A DNA stretch of 64,000 bases. Source: Chloracidobacterium sp. N (GTDB lineage Bacteria; Acidobacteriota; Blastocatellia; Chloracidobacteriales; Chloracidobacteriaceae). Both the position numbers and the translations under genes were made by a program. This document shows, one piece after another, positions 34,914-44,504 of the stretch. Under the pieces are notes generated by a model, which did no database searches, had not been told where the DNA came from, and saw only the letters and a program-made list of their open reading frames with translations. Numbering within the stretch: the first letter of the stretch is position 1; each line of letters opens with the position of its first letter. The stretch spans positions 1,703,819 through 1,767,818 of the forward strand of contig NZ_CP072642.1 in NCBI RefSeq assembly GCF_018304765.1. Direction: 5' to 3'.

Positions 34914-37295
34914 ATGGCTCGTAATATGGAAAAGGCGGCCGTACTCGGCGCCGGCGTGATGGGCGCCCAGATTGCCGCGCACCTGGCCAACGCCGGTATC
35001 CCCGTGGTTTTGCTGGACATCGTTCCGCCGGACACCCCGGCGGCGGCTGACGCCACAGCGCGCAGCCGTTTTGCCCGGTCGGCGCTCGAAAAGCTGCACA
35101 AGATGAAACCGGCGCCTTTTTTCCTGGCCAGCCATGCCGCCCGAATCCGGGCCGGCAACTTTGAAGACCACCTGGAATGGCTCCGGGACGCCGACTGGAT
35201 CATCGAGGCCGTTACCGAAAACCTCGCCATCAAACGGGCGCTCTACGAAAAGATCGAACCGTTCCGCAAACCCGGCAGCCTCATCACTTCCAACACGTCC
35301 GGGATTCCCATTGCCTCGCTGGCCGAAGGCCGTTCGGAAGACTTCCGGCGGAACTTTCTGGGCACGCACTTCTTCAATCCGCCGCGCTACATGTATCTCG
35401 TCGAGCTGATCCGCACGCCCGACACCGACCCCGAAGCGTCCTGCTTTGCGTCCAAGCTGTGCGACGAGCTGCTCGGCAAAGGCATTGTCTATGCCAACGA
35501 CCGCCCCAACTTCATTGCCAACCGCATCGGGATTTACGGCTTCATGCGGACGATTCAGGTCATGATGGAAATGGGGCTTTCCGTTACCGAAGTGGACAAA
35601 ATGACCGGCCCGGCCATCGGGCGTCCGAACAGTGCCACGTTTCGTACCGGTGACCTGTCCGGTCTCGACACCACGGTGGCCGTGGCCCAAACCGTCTATG
35701 AGACCATCCCGGAAGATGAATGCCGGGCGCTGTTCGTTCCGCCGGACTTCATTCGCCAGATGGTTGAGCGGCGCTGGGTTGGCGACAAAGCCGGACAGGG
35801 CTTCTACAAACGGGTGCAAACCGAAGCCGGGCGCGAGATTTATGAACTGGACTACCGGACGATGGAGTACCGTCCCCAGCCGAAGGTCAACTTCCTTTCC
35901 CTGGAAGAAGCCAAACGCATCAGCGATCCCCGTGAACGGCTGCGGTTTCTCATCAACGGCAAGGATACGGTCGGGCAGTTCCTGTGGTCGGTCATTGGAG
36001 ACGCCCTGGTGTACACCGCCAATCGCATCCCCGAAATCACCGACGATCTCGTGCAGGTGGACCGCGCCATGAAGTGGGGCTACAACTGGGAACTGGGGCC
36101 GTTTGAGACCTGGGATGCCTTGGGTGTTGCGGAAACGGCCAAGCGCCTGGAAGCCGACGGCAAACCGATTCCATCCCTGGTCACCGACCTTCTCTCCAGC
36201 GGCAAGACCAGCTTTTACGACAAGTACGAGACACAAACGGTCGTTTTCGTCCCAGCCAAAAAGACTCACGAACCGGTTGGCGACCGGGTGGGTGTGATCC
36301 TGCTCAAGTCGGTCAAAGAGCGGACGGGTGTCATCAGGAAAAATGCTGGTGCGTCACTCATTGATCTCGGCGACGGTGTGGCCTGTCTTGAGTTTCACAC
36401 CAAGATGAACGCGCTTGGGGGCGACACCATTCAGATGATCCAGTTCGCCGTCAAGGAAGTGGCGCAGAACTTCGTCGGCCTGGTTGTCGGCAACCAGGGC
36501 GAAAACTTCAGCGCCGGCGCCAATTTGATGATGATGCTGATGGGCGCCCAGGAAGGCGAATGGGACGAACTCAACCACGCCATTCGGACATTCCAGAACA
36601 CCGTCATGTCCCTGCGCTACTCGCCCAAGCCAACGGTCGTAGCGCCATTTGGGCTGACGCTGGGCGGCGGCTGCGAAATGACCCTGCACGGCGACCGGGT
36701 TCGGGCGGCGGCGGAAAGCTACATCGGGCTGGTTGAAGTCGGCGTGGGCCTTCTGCCGGCCGGCGGTGGCACAAAGGAGATGCTGGTTCGCTGCGCTGAC
36801 CGCGCCCGTGGGACGGAAGCTGACCTCATGGTGTTCATCAAGGAAGCCTTCCAGAACATCATGCTGGCGAAAACCTCCACCAGCGCCGAAGAAGCCCGCG
36901 AACTGGGCTATCTGCGGCCGACCGACGGCATCACCATGAACCGTGACCGCCTCATTGCCGATGCCAAGCAAGCTGTTCTGGCGCTGGCGCTCGAAGGCTA
37001 CCGGCAACCGGCGATGCGCACGGATATTCCTGCGCTGGGGGAGTCGGGGCTGGCGGTGCTCAAGCTGGGGCTGCACCAGATGCTCCGCGCCGGCTATGCC
37101 ACCGAACATGATGTGGTCATCGGAACCAAAGTCGCCAAAGTGCTGACCGGCGGTGATTTGAATCACCCCAGCACCGTTTCGGAGCAGGACCTGCTCGACC
37201 TGGAACGGGAAGGATTCCTGAGCCTCCTGGGCGAACGCAAAACCCAGGAACGCATCCAGCACACACTCAAAACCGGTAAACCACTGCGCAACTAG
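34914..37295 (+). CDS. fadN: 3-hydroxyacyl-CoA dehydrogenase / enoyl-CoA hydratase fusion
   Basis: A 793-residue two-function beta-oxidation enzyme of the FadN/FadB kind, with the dehydrogenase first. The NAD-binding motif AAVLGAGVMGAQIAAHLANA begins at about residue 6; the C-terminal dehydrogenase domains follow, and the crotonase (hydratase) domain occupies roughly 480-700, with oxyanion-hole text GENFSAGANL and LTLGGGCEMTLHGDR. It hydrates enoyl-CoA and oxidises the hydroxyacyl-CoA. The ATG at 34914 is preferred over a GTG at 34908 because AAAGGA is ten bases away. Its stop lies inside an intercistronic hairpin loop. Confidence 0.93.
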   Translation: MARNMEKAAVLGAGVMGAQIAAHLANAGIPVVLLDIVPPDTPAAADATARSRFARSALEKLHKMKPAPFFLASHAARIRAGNFEDHLEWLRDADWIIEAVTENLAIKRALYEKIEPFRKPGSLITSNTSGIPIASLAEGRSEDFRRNFLGTHFFNPPRYMYLVELIRTPDTDPEASCFASKLCDELLGKGIVYANDRPNFIANRIGIYGFMRTIQVMMEMGLSVTEVDKMTGPAIGRPNSATFRTGDLSGLDTTVAVAQTVYETIPEDECRALFVPPDFIRQMVERRWVGDKAGQGFYKRVQTEAGREIYELDYRTMEYRPQPKVNFLSLEEAKRISDPRERLRFLINGKDTVGQFLWSVIGDALVYTANRIPEITDDLVQVDRAMKWGYNWELGPFETWDALGVAETAKRLEADGKPIPSLVTDLLSSGKTSFYDKYETQTVVFVPAKKTHEPVGDRVGVILLKSVKERTGVIRKNAGASLIDLGDGVACLEFHTKMNALGGDTIQMIQFAVKEVAQNFVGLVVGNQGENFSAGANLMMMLMGAQEGEWDELNHAIRTFQNTVMSLRYSPKPTVVAPFGLTLGGGCEMTLHGDRVRAAAESYIGLVEVGVGLLPAGGGTKEMLVRCADRARGTEADLMVFIKEAFQNIMLAKTSTSAEEARELGYLRPTDGITMNRDRLIADAKQAVLALALEGYRQPAMRTDIPALGESGLAVLKLGLHQMLRAGYATEHDVVIGTKVAKVLTGGDLNHPSTVSEQDLLDLEREGFLSLLGERKTQERIQHTLKTGKPLRN

Positions 37296-37302
37296 GCAGT
37301 GG
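37281..37302 (+). other. Hairpin enclosing the fadN stop codon
   Basis: CCACTGC (37281-37287) pairs with GCAGTGG (37296-37302); the 8-base loop holds the TAG stop. No T-run. It is one of three hairpins between genes of the fad locus. Confidence 0.5.
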
Positions 37303-37335
37303 CCCGAACAACACAGCTTACCCCGTGGAGGACGT

Positions 37336-37542
37336 ATGGCCCGCACGCCTGAAGAAATCGTCAAGCGTTACAAGGAAGCCAACATCTGGCTGCGTCACTG
37401 GAAACAACAAATTGGACTCGCCAAAGATGCCGAGCAGCGGGAGATGTTTACGCAGTACTACGAAGAGCGTGTCCAGGAAATTGCGGCGCTCGAAGAACCC
37501 TACCGCGCAGCACTGAAGATACTCAACCAACAGGAGAGCTGA
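37336..37542 (+). CDS. Small conserved-looking charged protein of the fad locus
   Basis: A 68-residue, highly charged helical protein (YKEANIWLRHWKQQIGLAKD in the middle), with no signal or membrane segment. It has GGAGG five bases before the ATG, a good codon pattern and sits between the fadN and fadA genes with 34 bases on the fadA side, so it is likely real. I do not recognise its family. Location suggests a subunit or accessory factor of the hydratase-dehydrogenase/thiolase pair, but nothing in the sequence shows this. Confidence 0.65.
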   Translation: MARTPEEIVKRYKEANIWLRHWKQQIGLAKDAEQREMFTQYYEERVQEIAALEEPYRAALKILNQQES

Positions 37543-37576
37543 ACGCTGAACCGCAGTTTTTTCCGAGGTGTCACTT

Positions 37577-38767
37577 ATGAAGGAAGCCGTCATTGTTTCT
37601 GCCGCCCGCACGGCGGTCGGAAAAGCCAAAAAAGGCGCTCTGGCGCACGTTCGTCCCGATGACTTCGGCGCAGTTGCCATTCGCGCCGCGGTCGAGCGGG
37701 CATCCCCGCTCGACCCGGCCGCCATTGACGATGTCATCTTTGGTTGCGCCATGCCGGAGGCCGAACAGGGCATGAACGTGGCCCGGATCGCGGCCCTCCG
37801 TGCCGGCCTGCCGGTATCGGTCAGTGCGGTGACGGTCAACCGCTTTTGTGCTTCCGGTTTGCAGACGATTGCGTTTGCCGCTGACCGCATCCGGGCTGGG
37901 GGAGCTGAAGTTATTGTTGCGGGTGGCACGGAGAGCATGTCGCTGATTCCGATGACCGGCAACAAGCTGTCCCCCAATCCCACTCTGGTGGACACCTACC
38001 CCGATGTGTACCTGAGTATGGGGCTGACGGCTGAAATGGTAGCCCGCAAGTACGACATCTCCCGTGAGGATGCCGATGCGTTTTCGTACCGCAGCCATCA
38101 GCGCGCCCTTGCTGCCCAGCAGGCCGGCAGGTTTCAGCCGGAAATTGCCCCGGTGACCGTCATCCGCAAGGACCGTGACGCCCGTGGAAAAACCATCACG
38201 ACCGAGCAGGTGTTCGATGTGGATGAAGGCCCCCGGTCAGACACCACGCTCGAAGCCCTGGCCAGGCTCAAGCCGGCCTTTCACGTCGCCGGACAGGTGA
38301 CGGCCGGTAATGCTTCGCAAACCAGCGATGGCGCGGCGGCCGTGGTGGTGATGTCGGAAACCAGGGCCCGGGAACTGGGCCTCCCCCCCCTCGCCCGCTT
38401 CGTGGCGTTTGCCACGGGCGGTGTGGCTCCCGAAATCATGGGCATCGGACCCGTGGAAGCCGTTCCCAAAGCTCTCAAGCAGGCCGGCCTGAGCCTTGAT
38501 GCCATCAAACTCATCGAGCTCAACGAGGCCTTTGCGGCGCAATCGCTGGCAGTGATGAAGGTGCTGGAACTCGACCCGGAACGGGTCAACATCAACGGTG
38601 GCGCCATCGCTTTGGGGCATCCACTGGGCTGCACCGGCGCCAAGCTGACAGCTTCACTCATCTATGAACTACGTCGCCAGGGTGGGGGCTACGGGATGGT
38701 CACAATGTGTATCGGCGGCGGCATGGGTGCGGCCGGCATCTTTGAGGTCTTCCCCGAAGCTGCATAA
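37577..38767 (+). CDS. fadA: Acetyl-CoA acyltransferase (3-ketoacyl-CoA thiolase)
   Basis: A 396-residue thiolase that cleaves 3-ketoacyl-CoA to acetyl-CoA and a shortened acyl-CoA. The acyl-accepting Cys is C91 in [14 protein letters not shown], the His motif is [13 protein letters not shown], and the C-terminal Cys is in [14 protein letters not shown], all as in active degradative thiolases. The ATG at 37577 is preferred over a GTG at 37568 because GAGGTG lies six to eight bases upstream. It follows fadN and the 68-residue gene, reproducing the fadNA pairing known in Bacillus. Confidence 0.94.
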   Translation: MKEAVIVSAARTAVGKAKKGALAHVRPDDFGAVAIRAAVERASPLDPAAIDDVIFGCAMPEAEQGMNVARIAALRAGLPVSVSAVTVNRFCASGLQTIAFAADRIRAGGAEVIVAGGTESMSLIPMTGNKLSPNPTLVDTYPDVYLSMGLTAEMVARKYDISREDADAFSYRSHQRALAAQQAGRFQPEIAPVTVIRKDRDARGKTITTEQVFDVDEGPRSDTTLEALARLKPAFHVAGQVTAGNASQTSDGAAAVVVMSETRARELGLPPLARFVAFATGGVAPEIMGIGPVEAVPKALKQAGLSLDAIKLIELNEAFAAQSLAVMKVLELDPERVNINGGAIALGHPLGCTGAKLTASLIYELRRQGGGYGMVTMCIGGGMGAAGIFEVFPEAA

Positions 38768-38791
38768 ATCCAGATGCGCGGAGGAATCGCC

Positions 38792-39430
38792 ATGATGATG
38801 CGTCGTACCTGGTACTGGGTTTCACTGACGATGGCCCTGTGGCTGACTGGGACGGTGGTGGCAGCCGCCCCCAGATGCGCACAGGAAAAAGCCGAACCCA
38901 ACACCCGTGCAGCTTCGGCGCCGGAAGTCGTCAGCGAGGCGCTCGGCATCCGGTTCACCAAACCGGACCGGCTGTGGACGGTCCTGAATGAAGAGGATTC
39001 AAGCCTCCCCAAGCTGGTCTGTCTGGCCGAGGAAGCCGATACTTGGTCTCCCCGTTTTGCGGTCTTGGCGCTTCCAAGCATCATCATGCCGAACGGCATG
39101 GAAGCCCGCCTGCGACATGTGAAGATAAGTTATGCCGACAATCGCCGCCTGGCCCAATCACAGGACACGGCCGACATCACGGCCTCTCAGCTTCGCATTC
39201 TCAAATTTGAGAAAACGACCTTTGCCGGCAGAGAGGCAACGCTCTTTGTTTACGAAATCAACAGTGAAAAGAGCTACCGCACGGTTGAATATGGGTTTCT
39301 TCATCAAAACAACTTTTACATCATCCAGGCTGCAGCACCGACTGACCTCTGGGAAAAACCGGAGGGCGCGGCCATGTTTGATCGCTCGTTCAAAAGCTTT
39401 TCATTCCTGAAGTCTTCATCACGTAAATAG
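38792..39430 (+). CDS. Secreted protein of unknown function
   Basis: A 212-residue protein with a signal peptide (residues 1-30, MMMRRTWYWVSLTMALWL) followed by a mature domain containing EALGIRFTKPDRLW and EINSEKSYRTVEYGFLHQNN. I do not recognise the family; the mature part looks like a globular beta-rich domain reminiscent of proteins that test for protein-protein or lipid binding, but that is not supported by a motif. Start chosen at 38792, six bases after GGAGGA, over an in-frame ATG at 38774. It lies 24 bases after fadA and is probably in the same transcript. Confidence 0.7.
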   Translation: MMMRRTWYWVSLTMALWLTGTVVAAAPRCAQEKAEPNTRAASAPEVVSEALGIRFTKPDRLWTVLNEEDSSLPKLVCLAEEADTWSPRFAVLALPSIIMPNGMEARLRHVKISYADNRRLAQSQDTADITASQLRILKFEKTTFAGREATLFVYEINSEKSYRTVEYGFLHQNNFYIIQAAAPTDLWEKPEGAAMFDRSFKSFSFLKSSSRK

Positions 39431-39473
39431 GCGTTGCTCCTCCCTCGACGCCAGCCATCACAACCCACTGACG

Positions 39474-39505
39474 ATACCGGGCCGGGAAGGCTTCCAACCC
39501 GGTAT
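39474..39505 (+). other. Nested hairpin just before the fadE ribosome-binding site
   Basis: ATACCGGG (39474-39481) pairs with CCCGGTAT (39498-39505), and inside them GGAAG pairs with CTTCC. The outer stem ends one base before the GGAAAGG that serves the acyl-CoA dehydrogenase start at 39523, so the structure could influence translation of that gene or mRNA processing. Confidence 0.6.
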
Positions 39506-39522
39506 GGAAAGGATGTTCACCC

Positions 39523-41343
39523 ATGTCAGCCGCAAGACCTGCCCCTGAAACCCAGGCCACCTATCCCAAAGGTGGTAGTTTCCTCATCGAAATGGTCTCT
39601 CCCCAGGAAGTTTTCACACCAGAAGACTTCAACGATGAGCAGCGCATGATTGCCAAAACAACGGCTGACTTCGTCAACAACGAAGTCCTGCCAAATATGG
39701 AAAAACTTGAAGAACAATACAAAACCGGTGACTTCAGTTTGACCGTCAGCCTGCTGCGCAAGGCAGCCGACATCGGACTCCTCGCTGGGGATATTCCGGC
39801 GAAGTATGGGGGACTCGAGCTGGACAAGGTATGCCAGATGCTGGTGTCTGAATTTATTTCGCGTTCGGGTGGCTTCTCCGTGTCGCTGGGTGGCCACACC
39901 GGCATTGGCACATGGCCCATCACCTACTTTGGTACTCCAGAACAAAAGGCATACTACTTGCCCAAGCTTGGAACTGGTGAGTGGCTGGCGGCCTACGCTC
40001 TTTCTGAACCGGGCAGCGGCTCGGATGCCCTTGGCGCGCGGGCCAGGGCGGTTCTCAATGCGGAAGGGACGCACTACATCCTCAACGGCACGAAGATGTG
40101 GATTTCCAATGCCGGATTTGCCGACATCTTCATTGTCTTCTGCAAGGTGGATGGTGAAAAGTTTTCAGCCTTTATTGTCCACCGCGACTACCCTGGTGTT
40201 TCGACCGGCAAGGAAGAAAACAAGATGGGTATTCACAGCTCATCCACCCGGCAACTCATTCTCGAAAACGTCCCGGTGCCAAAAGAAAATTTGCTTGGGG
40301 AGATCGGCAAAGGTCACCTCATTGCTTTCAACTGTCTGAACTTGGGGCGCTACAAACTCGGAGGTGGGGTCGTCGGCGGCGCAAAATCCATCCTCGAACA
40401 CACGGCCAAGTATGTGATGGAGCGCAAACAGTTTGACCGTCCGATTGGTTCATTTGGCGCCATCAAGCATAAGATCGGCGAAATGGTGGCCCGTATTTAT
40501 GCTACGGAGAGTATGTCCTACCGCACGGCCGGACTCATCCACAACATTCTGGCCGAGGTTGATGCCGACGATGCCGATCGCATCCTCAAAGGGATTGAAG
40601 AGTACGCCATCGAGTGCTCGATTATGAAAGTCTATGGCAGCGAAATGCTTGGCTACGTCGCTGACGAGGCGGTTCAGAGCTTTGGCGGGTATGGCTACTC
40701 CGAAGAATATCCGGTGGCCCGGGCCTACCGTGATGCGCGCATCAACCGTATCTTTGAAGGGACAAATGAAATCAACCGCCTTCTCATTCCCGGCATGTTG
40801 CTCAAGCGGAGCATGCGTGGAGAGTTGCCGATCCTGCAGGCCACACAGCGCATTCTCGATGAACTGCTGGCTGGGCCTTCCTTTGAGGAGGAGGATGACG
40901 CACCGCTGTCCAAAGAACGGAAAGCTATTGTGGATGCCAAGAAAATTGCCCTGCTCATTGCCGGCATTGCCGTCCAGAAATACGGTCAGAAACTGACTGA
41001 AGAGCAGGAAGTCCTGATAGCGTTCAGCGACATTGCCATGGATGTCTTTGCCATGGAGAGCAGTTACCTGCGGGCGCTCAAGCTTCACCAGTCCCGCCCC
41101 GCTGAAGCTGCGACCCGTGACGCCCTCGCCGCAACGCAGGTCTTTATTAACGATGCCGTCGGACGCATTGAGCTGACAGCCCGCCGCATCCTGCCCACCC
41201 TCTCGGAAGGTGACAACCTTCGGATACAGCTTGCCGCCGTCAAACGCTTCAGCAAGTACGATCTGGTGGACACGGTTCGGCTGCGCCGCTACCTGGCTGA
41301 CCGCGCCTGTGAGGTGCAGGGCTATCCGGTCTTTGCCATCTGA
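39523..41343 (+). CDS. fadE: Acyl-CoA dehydrogenase
   Basis: A 606-residue FAD enzyme that introduces the first double bond into acyl-CoA. The core has SEPGSGSDALGARA, TKMWISNAGFADI and the C-terminal FGGYGYSEEYPVARAYRDAR with an RIFEGTNEINR motif; a roughly 150-residue C-terminal extension makes it the length of the Bacillus FadE class (about 590 residues) rather than the usual 380. The ATG is ten bases after GGAAAGG. It is the last gene of the fad locus and is followed by a strong terminator. No electron-transfer flavoprotein genes are in the window. Confidence 0.92.
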   Translation: MSAARPAPETQATYPKGGSFLIEMVSPQEVFTPEDFNDEQRMIAKTTADFVNNEVLPNMEKLEEQYKTGDFSLTVSLLRKAADIGLLAGDIPAKYGGLELDKVCQMLVSEFISRSGGFSVSLGGHTGIGTWPITYFGTPEQKAYYLPKLGTGEWLAAYALSEPGSGSDALGARARAVLNAEGTHYILNGTKMWISNAGFADIFIVFCKVDGEKFSAFIVHRDYPGVSTGKEENKMGIHSSSTRQLILENVPVPKENLLGEIGKGHLIAFNCLNLGRYKLGGGVVGGAKSILEHTAKYVMERKQFDRPIGSFGAIKHKIGEMVARIYATESMSYRTAGLIHNILAEVDADDADRILKGIEEYAIECSIMKVYGSEMLGYVADEAVQSFGGYGYSEEYPVARAYRDARINRIFEGTNEINRLLIPGMLLKRSMRGELPILQATQRILDELLAGPSFEEEDDAPLSKERKAIVDAKKIALLIAGIAVQKYGQKLTEEQEVLIAFSDIAMDVFAMESSYLRALKLHQSRPAEAATRDALAATQVFINDAVGRIELTARRILPTLSEGDNLRIQLAAVKRFSKYDLVDTVRLRRYLADRACEVQGYPVFAI

Positions 41344-41368
41344 TACTGGCTGAGGGTGCCAATCCTGA

Positions 41369-41400
41369 CGCGGGAGCCGTTCCTGGCTCCCGCGCTTTTC
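41369..41400 (+). terminator. Intrinsic terminator of the fad locus
   Basis: CGCGGGAGCC (41369-41378) and GGCTCCCGCG (41385-41394) form a perfect 10-bp stem with a 6-base loop, followed by CTTTTC. It lies 26 bases after the acyl-CoA dehydrogenase stop. Confidence 0.85.
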
Positions 41401-41563
41401 ATTGACCTGCCTCTTGCCTCTGCGCCGATTGACGAAAACCAATTGCCGGAGTCAGCTTAATTCACCTACCGTTTGAATATGGGGCCAGGAAGCACGGACT
41501 GTACGGCAGGCCGCTGCGCGACCAGGCCCCGGGACAAGGCATATCCAACAAGGAAGGCGGCAC

Positions 41564-42667
41564 GTGTCGGACTGGTTGTGGATGATGACGGGCTTGCTTG
41601 TATGCCTCCCCGTTGGCGGGCTGGCTTTGGTTCTGCTCTATCGCACGATCCAAGTGCGGCGTGTCGCCCGGCAAAGACAGGATTACGAGCGTTGTCGCGC
41701 CCAGCTCCAGGAACTGTCTGACACCCTTGACCAGGCCCAGTCACCTGAAGACATTCTGCCGCTGACCCAACGGTTCAAGGCCACCACCCGCGACGAAGTG
41801 GCAGCTATCAAACATGTCATCATCGAGGCATACGGCACCGCACCGGAACCCACACGGAAAGCGCTCGCCCTGCTCTATGAAAGCCTCGGACTCATCGCTG
41901 ATGACCTTCAAATCATCCACAATGGCAACCTCGAAGAACGTTCACGGGCCACATTCCGGCTTGGGCGGCTCCGGTATCTCCCGGCCCTTGATGCCTTGGA
42001 GCGGGTCAGCAAACACAGCTCGACTGAATTGCGTTTGGTGGCCATCTGGGCATTGACGGAGATTGCCGATACCCGGTGTGTCAAGCCGGTTGTCATCGCT
42101 CTTTCCGAGGCCAATGGTTGGCAACTTATGCAGGCGGCCAACCGCCTGTTGGGGATGCAACGTGACCTGACACTGCCTCTGATGGAACTCTTGGATTCTG
42201 CCGGGGGCATGCGCGAACGCCGCGAGCGCATTATGACGACGGTGCTCGATCTCATCACGGACTTTGGAAGGCGCGCCCAAGAGTACATCAACCCCATTGC
42301 CGGACGCCAGGCAGCACTGCGCCTGCTGCAAAGTGACTCTGTCAATCTTCGTACCCGTGCCCTCCGCGCCCTGACGGCACTTGGAGTCGAGTCTTCCCAG
42401 GAAATCGAAAGTGTCTTACGGGCCCTCAGGGACAAAGACTGGGAGGTCCGTGCTGTGGCAGCCCGGGCAATTGGTGACTTACAGATCACGGCCGGACTGT
42501 CGGGACTTCAGGAAGCCGTGAGCGACCAGGCGTGGTGGGTTCGGCACAATGCAGCCCACGCCCTCAAAAAGCTGGGGGATGCCGGGGAAGTCGTCCTGCT
42601 TCAACTTCTGCAAAGTGATGACCGCTTCACCCGTGAAACCGTTACTCAGGTCCTGCAGGGCAGTTGA
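41564..42667 (+). CDS. HEAT-repeat protein with an N-terminal membrane helix
   Basis: A 367-residue protein with a GTG start seven bases after AAGGAAGG. A hydrophobic helix (about 4-26) anchors it, followed by helical pairs of the HEAT type, clear in RYLPALDALERVSKHSS, LRLVAIWALTEIADT and EVRAVAARAIGDLQITAGL. The anchoring makes a membrane scaffold or regulator likely; no enzymatic motif is seen. It is followed by deoC after 24 bases, in the same direction, so the pair may be co-transcribed, although no link in function is evident. Confidence 0.8.
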   Translation: MSDWLWMMTGLLVCLPVGGLALVLLYRTIQVRRVARQRQDYERCRAQLQELSDTLDQAQSPEDILPLTQRFKATTRDEVAAIKHVIIEAYGTAPEPTRKALALLYESLGLIADDLQIIHNGNLEERSRATFRLGRLRYLPALDALERVSKHSSTELRLVAIWALTEIADTRCVKPVVIALSEANGWQLMQAANRLLGMQRDLTLPLMELLDSAGGMRERRERIMTTVLDLITDFGRRAQEYINPIAGRQAALRLLQSDSVNLRTRALRALTALGVESSQEIESVLRALRDKDWEVRAVAARAIGDLQITAGLSGLQEAVSDQAWWVRHNAAHALKKLGDAGEVVLLQLLQSDDRFTRETVTQVLQGS

Positions 42668-42691
42668 CCCCTCTGGGACATTGGACAACCT

Positions 42692-43360
42692 ATGTCACTC
42701 GCCAGCTTAATCGATCATACATGGCTTAAACCTGAAGCTACCAAGGCCGACATCGCGCGGCTTTGCCACGAGGCACAGACCCATGGTTTTGCAGCCGTAT
42801 GTGTCAATCCCATCTGGGTTTCCCATGCCGCCCGGATACTGGCTGGTTGTGGTACAGCCGTATGTACCGTCATCGGCTTTCCCCTGGGGGCCACAACAAC
42901 CGAGGTCAAGGTCTATGAAGCCCGACAGGCGCTTGAGAACGGTGCCCGTGAAATAGACATGGTTATGGCTGTCGGGCAGCTCAAGGATCGGGATTTTTCA
43001 TTTGTTGAAGCCGACATCCAGTCCGTCGTCAACCTGACGCACCAATATAAGGCCCTGTGCAAAGTCATTATCGAGGCTGCATTGCTCACTGATGATGAAA
43101 AGGTACAAGCCTGCACCATTATCCAGGCGGCCGGAGCAGACTTTGTCAAAACATCAACTGGCTTCAGTCAAGGTGGGGCAACAGTAAGGGATGTCGTGTT
43201 ACTCCGCCAAAGCGTAGGTCCAGCCATCGGGGTCAAAGCTTCTGGTGGGATCCGCAGTCGGGAAACTGCCGAACAACTGATTGCGGCCGGTGCAACCCGC
43301 ATTGGCACAAGTAATGGCATAGCTATTCTGCAGGACCGTCAGGTATCTTCCACGTACTGA
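42692..43360 (+). CDS. deoC: Deoxyribose-phosphate aldolase
   Basis: A 222-residue class I aldolase that splits 2-deoxyribose-5-phosphate into glyceraldehyde-3-phosphate and acetaldehyde in nucleoside salvage. The Schiff-base lysine is K153 in [16 protein letters not shown], and the proton-relay lysine K182 is in [16 protein letters not shown]. Length and motifs match the family. It ends one base from the stop of the convergent 43362 gene. Its base composition is still close to that of the genes upstream. Confidence 0.94.
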   Translation: MSLASLIDHTWLKPEATKADIARLCHEAQTHGFAAVCVNPIWVSHAARILAGCGTAVCTVIGFPLGATTTEVKVYEARQALENGAREIDMVMAVGQLKDRDFSFVEADIQSVVNLTHQYKALCKVIIEAALLTDDEKVQACTIIQAAGADFVKTSTGFSQGGATVRDVVLLRQSVGPAIGVKASGGIRSRETAEQLIAAGATRIGTSNGIAILQDRQVSSTY

Positions 43361-43361
43361 G

Positions 43362-43760
43362 CTACTCGGCAGTTTTGTCCTTGAGCAGGGTTACACGGGT
43401 GAGTTGGGTAGGCAGAGACTCACGATAGACAACTTCCAGGCGCTGCCCCGGCTTGATGTCTGACAGGCGAATTTCCTTACTACGACCAAGTATTGGAAAA
43501 CCCTTTTCAGTTCCTATTTTGGCATTGCGTGAAACACGGTAGGTCAGTTCATCGCCCGTAATCTCGTCAGTTGCATCTATTGTATACAGGTCCGGGTTCA
43601 CCGATTTCACGACCAGAACCGTCTTCAGATTGCGCTTGACTTCACTTGCCGTACGTGGTGCCCTCCCAACTCCAACGCTGCCCTGCCCGAACATGGGGAC
43701 AGAACAGGTCAGCAGAAAGAAACCTGCAAACCAAACCAGATTGGCTGAAAGAAATCTCAT
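43362..43760 (-). CDS. Small secreted protein of unknown function
   Basis: A 132-residue protein with a signal peptide (about 1-26, ending VPMFGQ) and a short, beta-rich mature part (DLYTIDATDEITGDELTYRV; ending VTLLKDKTAE). I do not recognise its family. The start is firm: GAGGAGG lies six bases upstream. It is convergent with deoC, with a single base between stop codons, and divergent from the HAD phosphatase gene 41 bases away. It sits at the boundary where base composition falls. Confidence 0.7.
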   Translation of the reverse strand: MRFLSANLVWFAGFFLLTCSVPMFGQGSVGVGRAPRTASEVKRNLKTVLVVKSVNPDLYTIDATDEITGDELTYRVSRNAKIGTEKGFPILGRSKEIRLSDIKPGQRLEVVYRESLPTQLTRVTLLKDKTAE

Positions 43761-43801
43761 AGTTTACCTCCTCAGTAGGTTCAGAATCAAAGCAACCCAA
43801 T

Positions 43802-44503
43802 ATGATAAAAGCCGTCATCTTTGACTTCGATGGAATTATTGCGGACACCGAAGAACTTCATTTCACTTGCTTGAAAGACATCCTATATCAGGAAGAAATC
43901 TTCATCAATCGTCAAACGTATGACGAGATTTATTTGGCACTGGATGACAAAAACTGCTTTAAGAGGGCTTTTGCAACAGCCAAATCAAAAGAACTTTCTC
44001 ATCAGGAAATTGAAGAACTAGTCAAGCGCAAGGCAAATTTACTTCAATCTAATCTAACAGAGGTTAAATTATTCTCAGGAACTTCCGAGTGGATAAAAAA
44101 ACACGCATCAGAAGTTTTACTTGGTATATGCTCAGGCGCACTCCACCGGGAAATTACACAAGTTCTTAGCAAACACTCTTTGTTGGAATACTTTGCAGTT
44201 ATTGTCACGGCTGAAGATGTTGAGCAAAGTAAGCCATCACCAGAAGGCTACCTGTTGGCTTTGCAACGGCTGCAGGAAATATCAGGCAGACACATCTCCC
44301 CCTCCGAGTGCCTTGTCATCGAGGATTCAGTAGCCGGTATAGAGGCGGCCAAAGCGGCCCGCATGTACTGCGCAGCTATAACCAACTCTTATTCCAGAGA
44401 AAAACTCTGTCAGGCTGACGTTATCTTTGACTCAATCCTAGAGCTTTCCTTAGAAAGACTCGACATCCAGCTCAGGCCGCCTGACATTCTTCCATCTGGC
44501 TAG
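43802..44503 (+). CDS. HAD-family phosphatase (beta-phosphoglucomutase-like)
   Basis: A 233-residue HAD hydrolase with all four motifs: DFDGIIADTEELH (nucleophile Asp), the Ser motif in GICSGALHREI, Lys in QSKPSPEGYLLA, and EDSVAGIEAAKAA. The cap type and sequence place it with phosphatases and phosphomutases acting on small sugar phosphates; the substrate cannot be named. It is one base upstream of the CCA-type nucleotidyltransferase and has no clear ribosome-binding site. It is markedly AT-richer than the upstream genes (one sampled line 35% G+C). Confidence 0.87.
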   Translation: MIKAVIFDFDGIIADTEELHFTCLKDILYQEEIFINRQTYDEIYLALDDKNCFKRAFATAKSKELSHQEIEELVKRKANLLQSNLTEVKLFSGTSEWIKKHASEVLLGICSGALHREITQVLSKHSLLEYFAVIVTAEDVEQSKPSPEGYLLALQRLQEISGRHISPSECLVIEDSVAGIEAAKAARMYCAAITNSYSREKLCQADVIFDSILELSLERLDIQLRPPDILPSG

Positions 44504-44504
44504 T

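Noticed and set aside
34839-36269. 476-codon minus-strand open frame
   Set aside because: Antisense to fadN, whose domains and motifs are intact; the frame has no recognisable features.
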